Source: Elysia crispata (taxonomy: Eukaryota > Mollusca > Gastropoda > Plakobranchidae). From it: a stretch of DNA of 64,000 nt. Numbering within the stretch: position 1 is the first letter of the stretch; every line of letters begins with the position of its first letter. Location of the stretch: positions 132,501 to 196,500 of the forward strand of contig JAWDGP010000898.1 of the NCBI GenBank assembly GCA_033675545.1, given 5' to 3'. Both the position numbers and the translations under genes were made by a program. Of this stretch, positions 14,237 to 44,634 are shown in pieces. The notes under the pieces are model-generated. The model had not been told where the DNA came from. It saw only the letters and a program-made list of their open reading frames with translations, and made no database searches.

Positions 14237-14645
14237 GTTTAAGAATTTTTAGAATTTATTTCTTTTAAAAAGTATCCTCAAGTCTTGCATGGAAAGCTAA
14301 TAAAGCCATTTAATTTTATAGAATTGCAGAGAATTCATTTGGGCTGTGAATCATGATGCCTGAACACACACACAAAACAAACTTATTAGGAGAGCTCTCT
14401 CATGGAATCTGCAAAAGCTATACTGACATAACATTTGAAAAATAAAATTTCAGCACCATTTGCATTGTGAAAGTGCATAAGTTTCACTCAAGTCCCACCT
14501 GCCAGAGCTCCTTCTTGATAGACTCTAAAGTGTCATCTCGAGCACATGGCAATGTCACAAGGACTCCAGTTGGCAACAAACAGTCCACTTCCACATGCTG
14601 AGGCATCAAGTGGTGCTCCCATAGCTCTCCAGAACTTGGCGGCAT
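3899..14645 (-). CDS. PIK3CA: PI3-kinase catalytic subunit p110-alpha, N-terminal part (8 coding exons, runs off the left edge)
   Basis: Class IA phosphoinositide 3-kinases phosphorylate PI(4,5)P2 to PIP3 at the plasma membrane downstream of receptor tyrosine kinases and Ras. Eight exons join in frame: 14499-14645, 12792-12990, 11895-11977, 9564-9734, 7650-7898, 6183-6300, 5621-5739 and 3899-4084 (1272 nt, 424 codons). Residues 1 to about 108 are the p85/adaptor-binding domain, opening MPPSSGELW as in p110-alpha and containing [14 protein letters not shown]. About 186-290 is the Ras-binding domain ([10 protein letters not shown]). From about 325 is the C2 domain ([34 protein letters not shown]). 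Spacing matches human p110-alpha to within a few residues. The helical and kinase domains must lie beyond position 1. A splice acceptor sits 5 nt before the ATG, so a noncoding 5' exon is expected upstream. The alpha assignment rests on the N-terminus; invertebrates often have a single class IA catalytic gene. Confidence 0.95.
5621..5739 (-). CDS. PIK3CA: PIK3CA exon, start of C2 domain (residues 323-362)
   Basis: Completes a split GGA codon and encodes [20 protein letters not shown] then [20 protein letters not shown]. The INCATYVN strand is the first C2 strand and includes the equivalent of human N345. The acceptor is TATTGCAG; the donor is AAG|GTAATA, phase 0. Confidence 0.93.
6183..6300 (-). 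CDS. PIK3CA: PIK3CA exon, RBD-C2 linker (residues 284-322)
   Basis: Encodes [39 protein letters not shown], aligning with human [20 protein letters not shown]. The acceptor is CTTTCAG before TATATC; the donor is AGAG|GTATAG, phase 1. The PSY motif before a short basic stretch is conserved. Confidence 0.93.
7650..7898 (-). CDS. PIK3CA: PIK3CA exon, Ras-binding domain (residues 201-283)
   Basis: Encodes [20 protein letters not shown] ... [17 protein letters not shown] ... [20 protein letters not shown], a full Ras-binding domain core. The KVCGCD(E/Q)(Y/F)(F/L)L string is a hallmark of class I catalytic subunits. The donor is AGA|GTAAGA. The basic IRRRSR segment corresponds to the human IRKKTR region near the Ras-contact face. 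Confidence 0.94.
9564..9734 (-). CDS. PIK3CA: PIK3CA exon, linker before Ras-binding domain (residues 144-200)
   Basis: Encodes [20 protein letters not shown] then [20 protein letters not shown]..., aligning with human [24 protein letters not shown]. The acceptor is ...CCTTAG before GCCTGT. The best donor is GTGTAA after GATTAT, phase 0. This requires the next exon to begin at the second AG of a TTTTAGAG acceptor; the first AG would break the frame. This junction is the least certain in the model. Confidence 0.8.
10850..10975 (+). repeat. tRNA-derived SINE relic
   Basis: A tRNA-like head is visible. TAGCTCAAAAGGTAGAAT (10862-10879) resembles a pol III A box and D arm. GCGATCAATTC (10904-10914) is a decayed B box about 40 bases further on, at tRNA-like spacing. 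No acceptor stem closes and the B box is imperfect, so this is a SINE head rather than a functional tRNA. The 3' border is uncertain. Confidence 0.5.
11741..11872. repeat. compound (GA)n-(CA)n microsatellite
   Basis: Imperfect GTGAGA units (11741-11758) lead into about 45 uninterrupted GA dinucleotides and then about 12 CA units to 11872. It lies inside a PIK3CA intron, about 22 bases from the exon at 11895. Confidence 0.97.
11895..11977 (-). CDS. PIK3CA: PIK3CA exon, ABD-RBD linker (residues 116-143)
   Basis: Completes the split codon A|GT (Ser) and encodes [16 protein letters not shown] then [11 protein letters not shown], matching human GMPVCEF...VQDFRRNILNV. The acceptor is TTTGACAG and the donor is AAG|GTATAT, phase 0. 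A long GA/CA microsatellite (to 11872) lies only about 22 bases inside the next intron. Confidence 0.9.
12792..12990 (-). CDS. PIK3CA: PIK3CA exon, adaptor-binding domain (residues 50-115)
   Basis: The exon encodes [19 protein letters not shown] through [18 protein letters not shown] to [11 protein letters not shown]. The acceptor is ...CTACAG before GAAGCC and the donor is GTGAGT after ATTA, phase 1. The arginine pair in ETRRLCDLR corresponds to human R87/R88, a region that contacts the kinase domain. Human G106, R108 and K111 have identical equivalents here. Confidence 0.93.
14200..14237. repeat. (TA)n microsatellite
   Basis: An almost uninterrupted TA dinucleotide run with one TG interruption, within a PIK3CA intron. 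Confidence 0.9.
14499..14645 (-). CDS. PIK3CA: PIK3CA first coding exon (residues 1-49)
   Basis: The exon begins at the ATG (14645-14643) and encodes the first half of the adaptor-binding domain, including [15 protein letters not shown] and [12 protein letters not shown]. It ends ...GAGCTCTGGCAG followed by donor GTGGGA, phase 0. The acceptor upstream reads CTAGTACAG, leaving AAAAG before the ATG. The close match of the first nine residues to vertebrate p110-alpha supports this start. Confidence 0.93.
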
Positions 14646-15102
14646 CTTTTCTGTACTAGGGTATTTAGCAAAATATCCTGCTTACGTTTATTTGTTTCAA
14701 AGTTCTATATGACCCATATTTTATTCCTTTATTTTCCTGTTCTGAGTAAGAAGAAAGAAATCATTGTAAGTGAGCATGGACCTGGATTAAGGTCTACATT
14801 TAGGGCCTTAGAATGGAATGGCAAACACACACCAAACAAAATTTGGGACTTCTCCTTTGAAATACTTTGATGTCCATCTAAAGCATGTTTATATTTCTCT
14901 TCATTGGCTTAATTTCTAGTATTTGTAGTAATTAAGTTAGAAGTGATACAAAAATTTCTTTACACTAACAGTAAAATTAAACTTAGAGATAAGTAATGCA
15001 ATTCCTCAAATTGATTGGGCAATTTTGATGCGATTGAGAAAGCCATATTCATTAAGGGGGAGTAATCAAATTTAATTAAAATATTGTGCAATGTTAACAA
15101 CA
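14646..15102. other. 5' flank or first intron of PIK3CA
   Basis: AT-rich sequence upstream of the PI3K start exon. A splice acceptor before the ATG indicates it is intronic, but no 5' untranslated exon could be placed. Nothing else is recognised. Confidence 0.5.
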
Positions 15103-15942
15103 TGAGATGTGCTGATGAAAATGTGTAATTGCAGAAAATAAAGAAGACTTGCAATGATTACTAGACACAGTTGAAGAAGAAAGCAGAAATGAAGGATTGG
15201 CATAGAACAGCAATAAAGACACAAGTAATAGTTGTCAGTTGATACAATGAGTGTCCAGAGATAGACATTTTTATGAACATCCACAAGAATAAGCTCAAAG
15301 AAAGAGATCAATTCAAATACTTGGGTACTTTAATATAAAGCGATTGACGCGACAATAGTGAAATTGCATGAAGAATAGCACAAACAAAAATGAGTTTTCA
15401 GATAATGAAATCAGTACTGACAAATAAAAACATCTCCCTCCCCACATGAAGCAGAGCCCTAGAGTGCTATATTGAACCAATCTTGTTGTACAAATGTCAA
15501 ACCTGGACAATTTCAAAACATCTACATAACAAAAGAAACTGGAGGCAATAGAAATGGGGTTCTTGCAGAGAATGCTAAGAATCTGATGGACTGAGAAAAA
15601 ATGTAACAGAACAATGTAACAAGAGAAAGACAAAACAACATCACTCATAAGAAATACATGTAGAAAACGTTAATGCCAGACAACATTTTTTTTTTATTGT
15701 GTGATGAGAGGAGAATCATGATCGCCGATGTCTGGTCCAGACAGGGCATTTGAGACAGACAGATGAGAGGAGATAAATTGGAACATCATGTGACAACTGG
15801 AATGATTGAAGGAAACAGCGAGAAGATGTCAGATGGACTAAAAAGTGGTTTAATGTAGGAATAGTAACAGATGCGCCAAAAGCATCAAAGGATAAATATG
15901 TACAGAAGGTCATGACCTACTACACTAAAAAGCAGGGCACCA
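15103..15942 (+). pseudogene. decayed LINE reverse transcriptase, C-terminal part
   Basis: Reading the plus strand across several frames and stop codons gives a recognisable non-LTR retrotransposon RT. A degraded catalytic box (CADENVLIAENKEDLQ) is followed by RDQFKYLGTL, IAQTKMSFQIMKSVLTNK, RALECYIEPILLY, then the thumb and C-terminal tail ending KVMTYYTKKQGT. Order and spacing fit RTE/CR1-like LINEs. Many stops and frameshifts show it is dead. It lies 5' of the PI3K coding region, possibly in the intron before the first coding exon. Confidence 0.8.
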
Positions 15943-18900
15943 GATTGATTGATATTCCATTTACTTCCCATGTTTCTTGGTCTGTGTAAAAATTAGATTC
16001 ATTTGTCATTCATAAACATGAAAGAATTTAAATTTGATCTTAAGTTGTGTTTATTTGTCGACATTGTTTTTTCCATTTTTCTTTCTTAACAATTTTCCTT
16101 TCCCTAGATATCATACCTTTAGCAAGATATGTCCTTACTCAAGATCGGGCATCTCATTGAACACTTCCTTGTTATTCCACTTCTATTCCCTCTTCACCAT
16201 TGGAAGATTATCTTTTTCCCTCACATGGCCCTCTTGACATCTTGTCAAGGGACATAACTAATGATAAAGAGAAATCAATAATTTATGAAACTGACCATAT
16301 CTCCCTTGATGTCCGATCTGATATAACTGGGATTATGCTTTGGTCTCACCATCCGTGTTGTATTAAGGAAATGATTAAGACTTAGTGTGACTGCGGTAAC
16401 ATAAGGTCACATTGTGCGGTGCAACAACTGGATTAAGCAGAGGTAGCTAATCGACAGACTGTCCGCTGACAAAAGGCAGGGCCTGCAGAGTTAAGCCTTT
16501 CTTGTTCTTCAAATTTTTTAATCCTGCTGCCTGAGTTAAAATTCTCCAAGGGGTGAGAGGTCTTTTCTTGATTCTTCATCTTGTAGGAATATGTTTCTCT
16601 CCTTTTTAAAAAGTTTATATTTTGCATCCATTTCATAGACGTTGTGAGTTTGACCAAACTCATGGTGGGAACTGGTGACTTTTGCCTCCTTTCTCTGTCT
16701 TTAAAGCCAATGAAACTAACTGCAGTGCACGGCTGAACAAATAATGATATAGGCCTATAGGTATACAAGCATGATTACCTGCTCAAACGAATAGGTGGAG
16801 AAGACAACTACACTGAAGAAAATAGAAATGCAAACATTACAAAACTAACAGAATTAGATTTTTCAGAGCCATAAAACTGCACTGAAGAGAAGCATTATTA
16901 GAACAATGAACAGATAAAGACTACTAAATAAAATCAAATTTTAAAGCAAGGACAGATACATGTATATATCTCCTCCAAAGCCATACTACATTAAAGAAAA
17001 GCAAACTTTACAACAGTAACAGCCACTCATAGTACAGTTGTAAAATACAAGACCTTAAGACATTGAAATTCTTCTCGAAATGTCACAAAGACATTCTTTA
17101 AATGAAGAAGAAAATCTCAAGAAAAAAAAGTAAACTCAATTTGGGTGCTAGCTTCTAAGGCTCTTTGCATCACTCCAGAGACCATAATCTGGTGCAGGTG
17201 ACCAATTACAGATGCAATGTACTGCTTGACCTGCTCAGACAATATTATAGAGAGAAAACAAATTTTTAAGTAATAAGACCCCAGATTTTTAAAAATTTAT
17301 TGGGTGACCCGGCATTGCTAAAGCTTATAATTATTCTAGATAACTCATGCAAAACAAATTAAGAGTGGCAAGTTAATAAAATGGCTTAACTTGAATGTTT
17401 CTACATTTCTTTGTTCACAATTAGTGGACCTGGTCGATATCTTTGATACAAAACAATACAGAAGAATGAAACACATGCAAAAAAAGCAGAAGTGGTCTTT
17501 AGTCCATAAACGATGCTTCAGAACACAAGGCAATGATGACAGAGGTTCTTATAATAAAGACCAATCAAATCACTACTACGTTTCTGAACAGAATGGCATG
17601 TTTTCTATGAGGCTTGTCTTTACACAAGAATTTTTTTTTTCCAAATGCATTTTAGCCTAAATGCATAATTTTTTTCTTTAATTTTCTTTGTATCCTGTGG
17701 GACACGGATATTGGCAGATTGAAATTCAGCAAACTTTCTCACTGCACATGAGTGGTTTTGGAGGAGATAAATGACAAAGAAATCAAAATTGCCTGTTATA
17801 ATATAGATAAGGTGATCTGCAATTTTTCCAATACATTTGTGCTCTCTCTATACACCTGCATGAATCTTGAAATTGACCTGAATCCAAGTTCCAACTCTAG
17901 TTCTAACATCAGCTGGATCAGATAATGTACTCTAGTTACAGTCTTCAATGTTTCAATAAGAAGGTAAAAAAATTGGACAAAGCTTTTCAGTCCTGTCAGC
18001 AGTGCTCACAGATTAAAAGTATTCACTTAAAGCAAAGATGTGGGCTGATATGTGATTATTTGAAAAGAGTGAGAGATGGATGTGCAGACATAAGTACAAT
18101 GTTAGGATTATGCCCATATGAATATGATTATGAAGCTTTACATTGTACTTATAAGTCTCTTAAGAGCGTTCTGTTTCTGATTTGGCAAGAAAAAAAAAAG
18201 AGATGCCACAGGAGGGGGGTTGTAATTAACTTTTTGTAGAGTGATAAGTTTTAGCATAACCTCTGCCTGTCCAACAAGTATGACGCTATAACCTTTAGAG
18301 TGGATGTCTTTTTGGGCAGGTGTTGCTAGATCTAAATGCTGTCTAAATCTAGTCAGTCTTGGATTAAGTGTAGAACAGAGTTAGAACCTTCTGCACCCTT
18401 ATTTCATTTCCAGGGCCATTTTCTTGTCTCAGAGAGATCTCAATTTGAATCTTACATTTTCATCACCAGTAAGACTTCTGATACAGTGATAAGGAACGTT
18501 GCTTCAGCGAATATTAAGATATGTGTGGTGGCCTGAGAAAACCAGTCGCATGTCGGAAATTTTGGATAAGGAGATATTAAACATGTGGATGCACTAGATA
18601 ATGCTGAACATGCCACAGTTTGAATTTTGAAATTATCTCAATTAGGGACTGAGTTATGGGCATTTTAGTGTCACGATGTCCAGAATCTTGAAACTGAGAA
18701 AAACGCGTTTAAAGTTAGTGGTTTAAATTTTGCTTATTTTGTGTAATTTTATCGCCCAAAGTTGCATTGTATCCTATATAAGCAGTTGAATCACTTATGA
18801 AGATGAATATCTATTATTTATGGAGTGTAAAAAAACATGTAAAAAGAATTTCAGAGCAATTTTTGTCATGCAAACAAAAAATATGTTGCGCAAACAATAC

Positions 18901-19780
18901 ATGCGAAGAAACAAGATAATACAGGAACCAAGAGTACCAGGCAAGTTTGATGTTTTATTAAAATCCCAAAGGCAGGATATAATGCATTTCATTGAAAATT
19001 GTACATTCATCAAGAAGGAAAAGTGGATGTGATGATATTTTCTGTAATTGCTCTTACACTTATCTTATCATTTCATGAGAAGTTTATCTTTCAATTATGG
19101 TCTTTTAAAGAGAATTTAATAGGAAAATATCCTCAGTTTCTTCATCTCAATTCGTTGAGTCAGCCATGTTGTTGTCTTTAGTTACCATTAAAAAATTTGC
19201 TAGGAGCGATGGAATTTTTACTTTTAAAGTATTATAGTATGATAAAACAAAGAAAGAAGAAGGTTTCAGCATAATTGAATAGTTGTATGATTCTTTGAAT
19301 GAGCTTTTGGGGTGTAAAAGTTTTGAAATTCAAAAAGAAATAACTTTAACTGTGGATGAGGTGAAGTGAATCACAGTGACTTCGACTTGTGAGATGCGCA
19401 GAAAGTGTAGTGCCGATGTAAACAAATGTATTCATGCGCACTTGGTACCACAGAAAAGAGCGAAAATAAACGAATACAACGGTATGCAACACTATAGGGT
19501 TTAAAGGGGTGAAAATTTTACTACGCGGATGTAAAGAGTATGTAAAATATCATTAAATTTTAACAATTATTCGGACTTTGACGCTCGATAGGGTTCAGAA
19601 AAAAATTGTTTTAAAATATTTTGAGACAAAATAAAACTCCTACTTCTGTCAGATGATGTAAAAATGGTTGAACTTTATAAGTATACTACTCGTTCAATTT
19701 CGACCACGGGTCACCCTGACCACCTTTAGAGCCCTATATCTCAGAAGTTACTTTTCCGACAAGCGACTGGTTTTCTCAGA
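15943..19780. other. intergenic or 5' intron, no recognisable gene
   Basis: Only short ORFs occur. The longest (17925-18236, plus) has no domain I recognise and no splice partner. No mobile element is identified apart from scattered AGATCT-type palindromes. Confidence 0.5.
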
Positions 19781-19809
19781 CCACCACACATATGATATAG
19801 GATGTGATG

Positions 19810-20004
19810 TTTTATCTTTTTAATTGGCAATTCATTGTTAGAGGAAAGATAAATGATCATAACTAACTTTCTTATGGCGTATGTTAAATTTTTTTCTCCT
19901 TTATTACCCATAAAAAAACTGAGCCCAATCTTTTTCTATGGCACCTTCAAATGAAGCCCTCTTTTGTAATTATCATTAAGGTAATTTTACCCATTCGGAA
20001 GTCC
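19810..20004. mobile_element. MITE of the GGACTTCC family, right part (M2)
   Basis: It ends at GGAAGTCC (19997-20004), the inverted form of the family terminus. It shares AATTGGCAATTCATTGTTAG (19822-19841) with the inverted copy at 21987-22006 (one mismatch), plus a further stretch reading ATTACCCATA...CCAATCTTTTTCTATGG in the same order. The left terminus was not located. Confidence 0.5.
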
Positions 20005-20104
20005 TTCTTCATCACCATTCTACTTTAACTACTATATCTACTAACACAGCAGCTTCACATCTATGTTAGCCCTTAAGCAACCCAGGACATTTTCTAACTT
20101 AGTA

Positions 20105-21250
20105 CAGTCAACCTTGCATATAACGAGATACTTGGGTCTCACAGCATTTCGTCGTTGAACCTGAGGTCTCGTTGGATAAAAGGTAACTTTTAAAATGAAA
20201 AAAAAAAGTCTTCAAGGGAGAGAACCTACCCAACGCTAAACTTTTAATCAGTTATCTCCCTATATTGCTCACGGACCTGGCTAAGTATTGAGGAAGTCAA
20301 GTTTTGTTTTGCATTTTTTTAAATTAGTGTAAACTGTATTTCTTTTTTAAAATGCATTAATTCTCTGACTCTTCCTACCCTCTTCTTTCTCCCCCCCTTC
20401 CCCCCATTTCTCTGTGTGTGTATTTCTCTCTCACTCACACACACACATACTAGTGAGTCTCACCCTCAATTAAAAAAAAACAACAAAAAAACTATCTTGT
20501 TTCCTTCTTCACTTTCTCTCTATGCCTCGCTACTTTTCTCACTGTCTATGCACATTTGTTAATGTTATTCTCTCTCTCATATGTAATCAGATCTAAATGA
20601 CTGTTTTGATCTTGTGTAAGCATGCCCCCTTTCTCTCTCCGGACCTTCCCAAATCCTAGATCTAGCCTCATAACAGCACACACTATAACCCCCTTTTCCC
20701 TTCCACTCACTGCTGCTCTACCCTGCTGAGGGCATCCCCATCCTCCCTCTCTCAATCTCTTCTTTTTTCCTGCCACTATGCATTGCACCTAGCACTAGGT
20801 CTGGAGTGCCCAGGTGGCTTTGTTTCCTCCATCTCCCTGTCGTACTGGCCACGTTCATCTGGAATAATCCAGTGGACCATGTACTGGCCCTTCCCTTCTT
20901 CTTGATACACCCGTCCGTGCGCGCACACACACACACACATGCACATCTTCAATGGCACATACCCGTGGACATTTTACAGTCTTTACCCGTGGATCTAATT
21001 TTTATTGCCGCCTAGACAAAGAATGAGCCCGTCACTTTAGTGTACACGGCGACTTTTAAAGTGGTTTTGTTCTACCATTGAGGCCCAATACAGCCTGTTT
21101 CATCTCGCTGAACCCGAGGTTGGTAAATGTGAAACTCGTGTGATCCAAGGTTAATTTAATGAGGCAAAGAGAAAAAAAACGGGACTTCGTCAATCCCTTG
21201 TTGAGCCTGAGTCTCATTGGGTCCAAGCTCGTTGAATTCGAGGTTCACTG
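20105..21250. mobile_element. non-autonomous pogo/Tc1-mariner-like transposon, TA target duplication
   Basis: The left end CAGTCAACCTTGCATATAAC and right end (reverse complement) CAGTGAACCTCGAATTCAAC are imperfect terminal inverted repeats. Each is directly flanked by TA (20103-20104 and 21251-21252), the target duplication of Tc1/mariner/pogo elements. Subterminal GTTGAACCTGAG/GAGTCTCATT motifs recur at both ends. The 1146-bp interior has no transposase, only C- and CA-rich simple sequence. It must have been mobilised in trans. Confidence 0.75.
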
Positions 21251-21407
21251 TATCATTAGTCAAAGACCAATCTAGAATCTAGATCTACTTCTGGATCCAA
21301 ATTTACTACAAAAAATTGTAGGATCTATAGATTGCTATCAGTGCAGTGAATACAAGTTAAATCTAACAAGTTTTTGAGTATCCTCAAATGCTAAAGATAT
21401 TTTGATA

Positions 21408-22077
21408 GGACTTCCGATTAGGTATGTTGGTTGGATTAAGAGATTTGACGTAAGATATTTAATGACACATTTGTTATAGGTAATTCATTGTTGGAAAATG
21501 GTTTACACTTACTTGAGGAATTAATGGCAAATATTGGCCCATACAAAAACCAAGCCCAATCTTTGGTAAATTTGCAGATATTGGCCCAACTCACGGTTAG
21601 GCTTCACAATTGAATGTTTCTCGACGCATTCGAAACTTGTAGTTTAATGGGATTTTAGAGCAACACAAACATGCTTATATCTTGAAAAATATTTATTTGC
21701 GCCAAATAAAACCTTCATATTCGTGTTCAGCATATCAAATTCATAAAGACAAATACAATTTTAAAGCTTAAAAATATATCGATATCTGCAATAATACCCA
21801 ATCATTTTCTATGACCAATTAAACAAAGCCTTCTTTGGTATGGCAGAAGTACAACGTTTTTACTGATCACATTATGGGAACCTCCATCATGTTTACTCCA
21901 GAGTGCTTGGTTTGCTCCGGCCATAGAAAAAGATTTGGCTAGATTCTTGTATGGGTAATAAAGAAGAAAGAAATTTAAACTATTTCCTAACAATGAATTA
22001 CCAATTGAAAAAAAAATAAGGACTATCCTAGATCTAGATCTATATCATACTAAACCAAAAAACCCAATAGGAAGTCC
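21408..22077. mobile_element. MITE with GGACTTCC termini (M1)
   Basis: Ends are GGACTTCCGATTAGG and, in reverse complement, GGACTTCCTATTGGG, each bordered by TA (21406-21407, 22078-22079). Inner arms carry GTAATTCATTGTTGG (left) and its inverted counterpart (right). No coding capacity. Relatives occur at 19.8-20.0 kb and 45.4-45.65 kb. Confidence 0.65.
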
Positions 22078-22449
22078 TACAATTCCCTATAATCTCCCAG
22101 TAAAATAAGATGTTTGGCAAGAGTTGTAATTTAGTCTTGATCTAGATCTAGATCTAGATCTAAAGTCTAGAGTCTAGATAAAAATTAAAATGAAAAGCAA
22201 AAAATTCTGTTGATGAGCTTTCAGTTGCACCCAGATTCTTTAGATCTAAGGGCTTCAAATTGTACTTTAAATATGAATGTAGCTGTAGATCTATGAATTG
22301 CTTTTTATGTTTTATACTTAGATCTATTTTACGTCAACATGCTTACGATTAAAAAAAAAAATAAACTGCTACGTCTTTCCACTTCACTATTCACCATCGC
22401 TATTGGTATTACCGTGAGAATGCTGTAACTTGTTGTGTCAAGAGTTACA

Positions 22450-22459
22450 GTCACGTGAC
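22450..22459. promoter_or_regulatory. perfect palindromic E-box GTCACGTGAC
   Basis: The ten-base palindrome matches the USF/MITF/TFE-type E-box core. It is too short to prove function and no nearby transcript start is established, so this is only a candidate binding site. Confidence 0.3.
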
Positions 22460-22707
22460 TGAGACCTAACCTTATTTTCATTGCCAGTGTCTGTTATGTA
22501 GACTGGAAATCGGTTCAACGCAAATTTCAGAAGCCTGTCTTGTACACGTAGATCTCTTTAGTTCCATAAATTCCACTAAGAGGCTTATACGGAGGGTGTG
22601 TGAAAGGCAGTGGGAGCATAAACATGTTTACATTACAGGGCGGAAAAAGACTAAGAAAGAGAAAGTTATTTCATTGGTTTAAGAACAAGAAACCATACCA
22701 TAACAAT

Positions 22708-22710
<3 letters not shown>

Positions 22711-22785
<75 letters not shown>
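22711..22785. repeat. (CT)n microsatellite
   Basis: About 37 uninterrupted CT units. Confidence 0.97.
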
Positions 22786-22792
<7 letters not shown>

Positions 22793-23656
22793 TTGGTGTT
22801 TTTTCCCTCATAAACTGAGATCCAGCATTGCCAGTAAAAAGAAGTGAGCACCCTGGAGTGGCTGGAGTTATCTTTAACGCTATTTCCGAAACCCAAGCTG
22901 TAAATGGAAAATGAGATAAAATAATCGTCCTGAATAATCAGTGGATTTTAGAATATCTCATTAATTAACGCATGCTTTAGCCAGTCAACGAAAACCTAAA
23001 ATGATATCGTTAAATTGTTTTGTTTACGGGCACTCAACTATCTATAACGTTATTTTGTTCAGCATGTGCCTTGAGTTAAATCTAGGTATCACAAGCGCAT
23101 AAAAATCTAGATCTAAATTTATATTTAAATCAAAGATGTTGCGTAGTACCAAATGCAAGATTTGATCATAGACCAATATTCGATCATACAGATACTTTCT
23201 GAGGGAAAAAAAAAAAAAAACTAGAGAGAACCGTTGGCTCTTTGCTGCATGCTGTGTAGTGCGGCGGTCCGCATTGAAGGAGAAAACGGCGCCACCTTAA
23301 GGGCAAGGTGTAGAAACTATTTAAAACTTACATTGAATTTTTTTTTTCTAAAATGTATACTACGAAGAGCGAAAACAAAAACATCACATCTAAGAGAAAA
23401 CTATATACCTACGCATGCATATAAAACAATAGCAACGGAAAAGGGTACGTGAGTTCATTTGAAAAAAAAATTGGGAGGGGGGGGGGAATATACATTTCAT
23501 GAAAAGTATATTAACGAAAGAGGAAAAAGACATGAAAGGAGGAAAGAGTGAAGAGACAAAATGTTGATGTTATGAAGTTACAAAAGGAAAAGAGGAAGAT
23601 ATATAAAGAAAGAGAAGGATCAGAGAGCAGAGAGAAAGAGAGTGACAGCTACAAAG

Positions 23657-23765
<109 letters not shown>

Positions 23766-23923
23766 TGACATAGAAGACAAATTTTCACAAGTATTTTAGG
23801 GGTAATCGCTAAATAAATCTCAATTTTTGATACAATTATTGTTAGTTAACTATTAAATGGCAATGAAACAAAAACAACAGCAATAACAGTATGAAGTGAT
23901 CATAAAAAATAATTATGATGCTG

Positions 23924-43599
<19,676 letters not shown>

Positions 43600-44623
43600 T
43601 TTGGACCTGTTGATAAAAAAAATGATTAAGCTAGATCAAATAATTTTTAACAGTCTATTATAATAAGAATTGAAACAGACATCTGAAGTAAACTTCTTTA
43701 TTTCTTACCAAAAAATAATTCAACTGTTTTTATGAAGCACAGGAAAAGAAATACTGCCTAAGCTGGGCAGGAATCGTATGCCTTTTAGTTATATTAAGGA
43801 ATCGAATCGTTGACCTAACAGCTGTAACTAATGTTAGGAAATGGGAAGCATAACCCATACGTGGCATGCCCCAACATGTGCAATTCCAACAGAGGGCAGC
43901 GATTTATTTTACTCAGTAAAAGTGGGTTGATTTTGCAATTTTTGGTGTGTGCATGGGAGAATTTATCAGGTATAAAAGCTATGGGGTGCTTTTGTCACCT
44001 CAGACATAAGGTTAAGTATATATCACTTTTTCAACGATTTAAAATGTGGGGGCACAGATAGGATAATAAAACACGATGTATGGATTGGGTTAATCAGAAG
44101 TTCGGCGTAAAAACAAGAGGGAAGATTATGCTTATATTTGTACATGCTAGTAGTAGTAGTACTGCTACAAACAGAGTCTGAAAAGAGAGTTTAGAGCAAA
44201 AAGTTCCTTTGGCTTTACTCTTGATTTAATTTTCTTACAATGAGTATTAAAGGAACTCAGAAATCTTGAATTCAGATTATGATATCTAGTTTGAAGCATT
44301 AAGTATTGACAACTGGATCAATCATTTTCAACAGTCTAGCATCTGTTGTACTCAAGTACAAGAAATATTGATCTTTCAAGTGGCGAGTTGCTGGGAACTT
44401 TTGCATTCATGGGCCCAACTGCCTATAAAATTTAAAATTGCATGTTTTTTAATGAATTCGATATATCCTGTATATGAATATGAAGGTTTTATTCATAGCA
44501 CTAAATACTTTTAAAGATGTAAGCAATTTTGTGTTGCACTATTTTCTGATGTTTGACCCTGTTCTGTATATCAATCCACTTATTCTTGAACCGGGCAACT
44601 AGCCTCTACTCATTGATATCCCG

Positions 44624-44634
44624 CGCATGCGCAC
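44624..44634. promoter_or_regulatory. NRF-1-type palindrome, candidate ARF6 promoter element
   Basis: GCGCATGCGCA matches the NRF-1 site found in many metazoan housekeeping promoters. It lies about 1 kb upstream of the ARF6 coding exon in an AT-rich, CpG-poor setting, where such a sequence is unlikely by chance. Function is not shown. Confidence 0.35.

Larger units (their letters stand above)
11978..14498 (-). other. PIK3CA introns between the 11977 and 14499 exons
   Basis: Two introns (11978-12791 and 12991-14498) with C-runs at 12660-12678 and around 13150-13180, T-runs near 13135-13150, and a TA microsatellite at 14200-14237. No gene or recognisable mobile element was seen. Confidence 0.7.

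Noticed and set aside
17925..18239. 104-residue plus-strand ORF with several cysteines
   Set aside because: No recognisable domain, no conserved pattern and no splice context; cysteine spacing does not fit a known finger. Not called.
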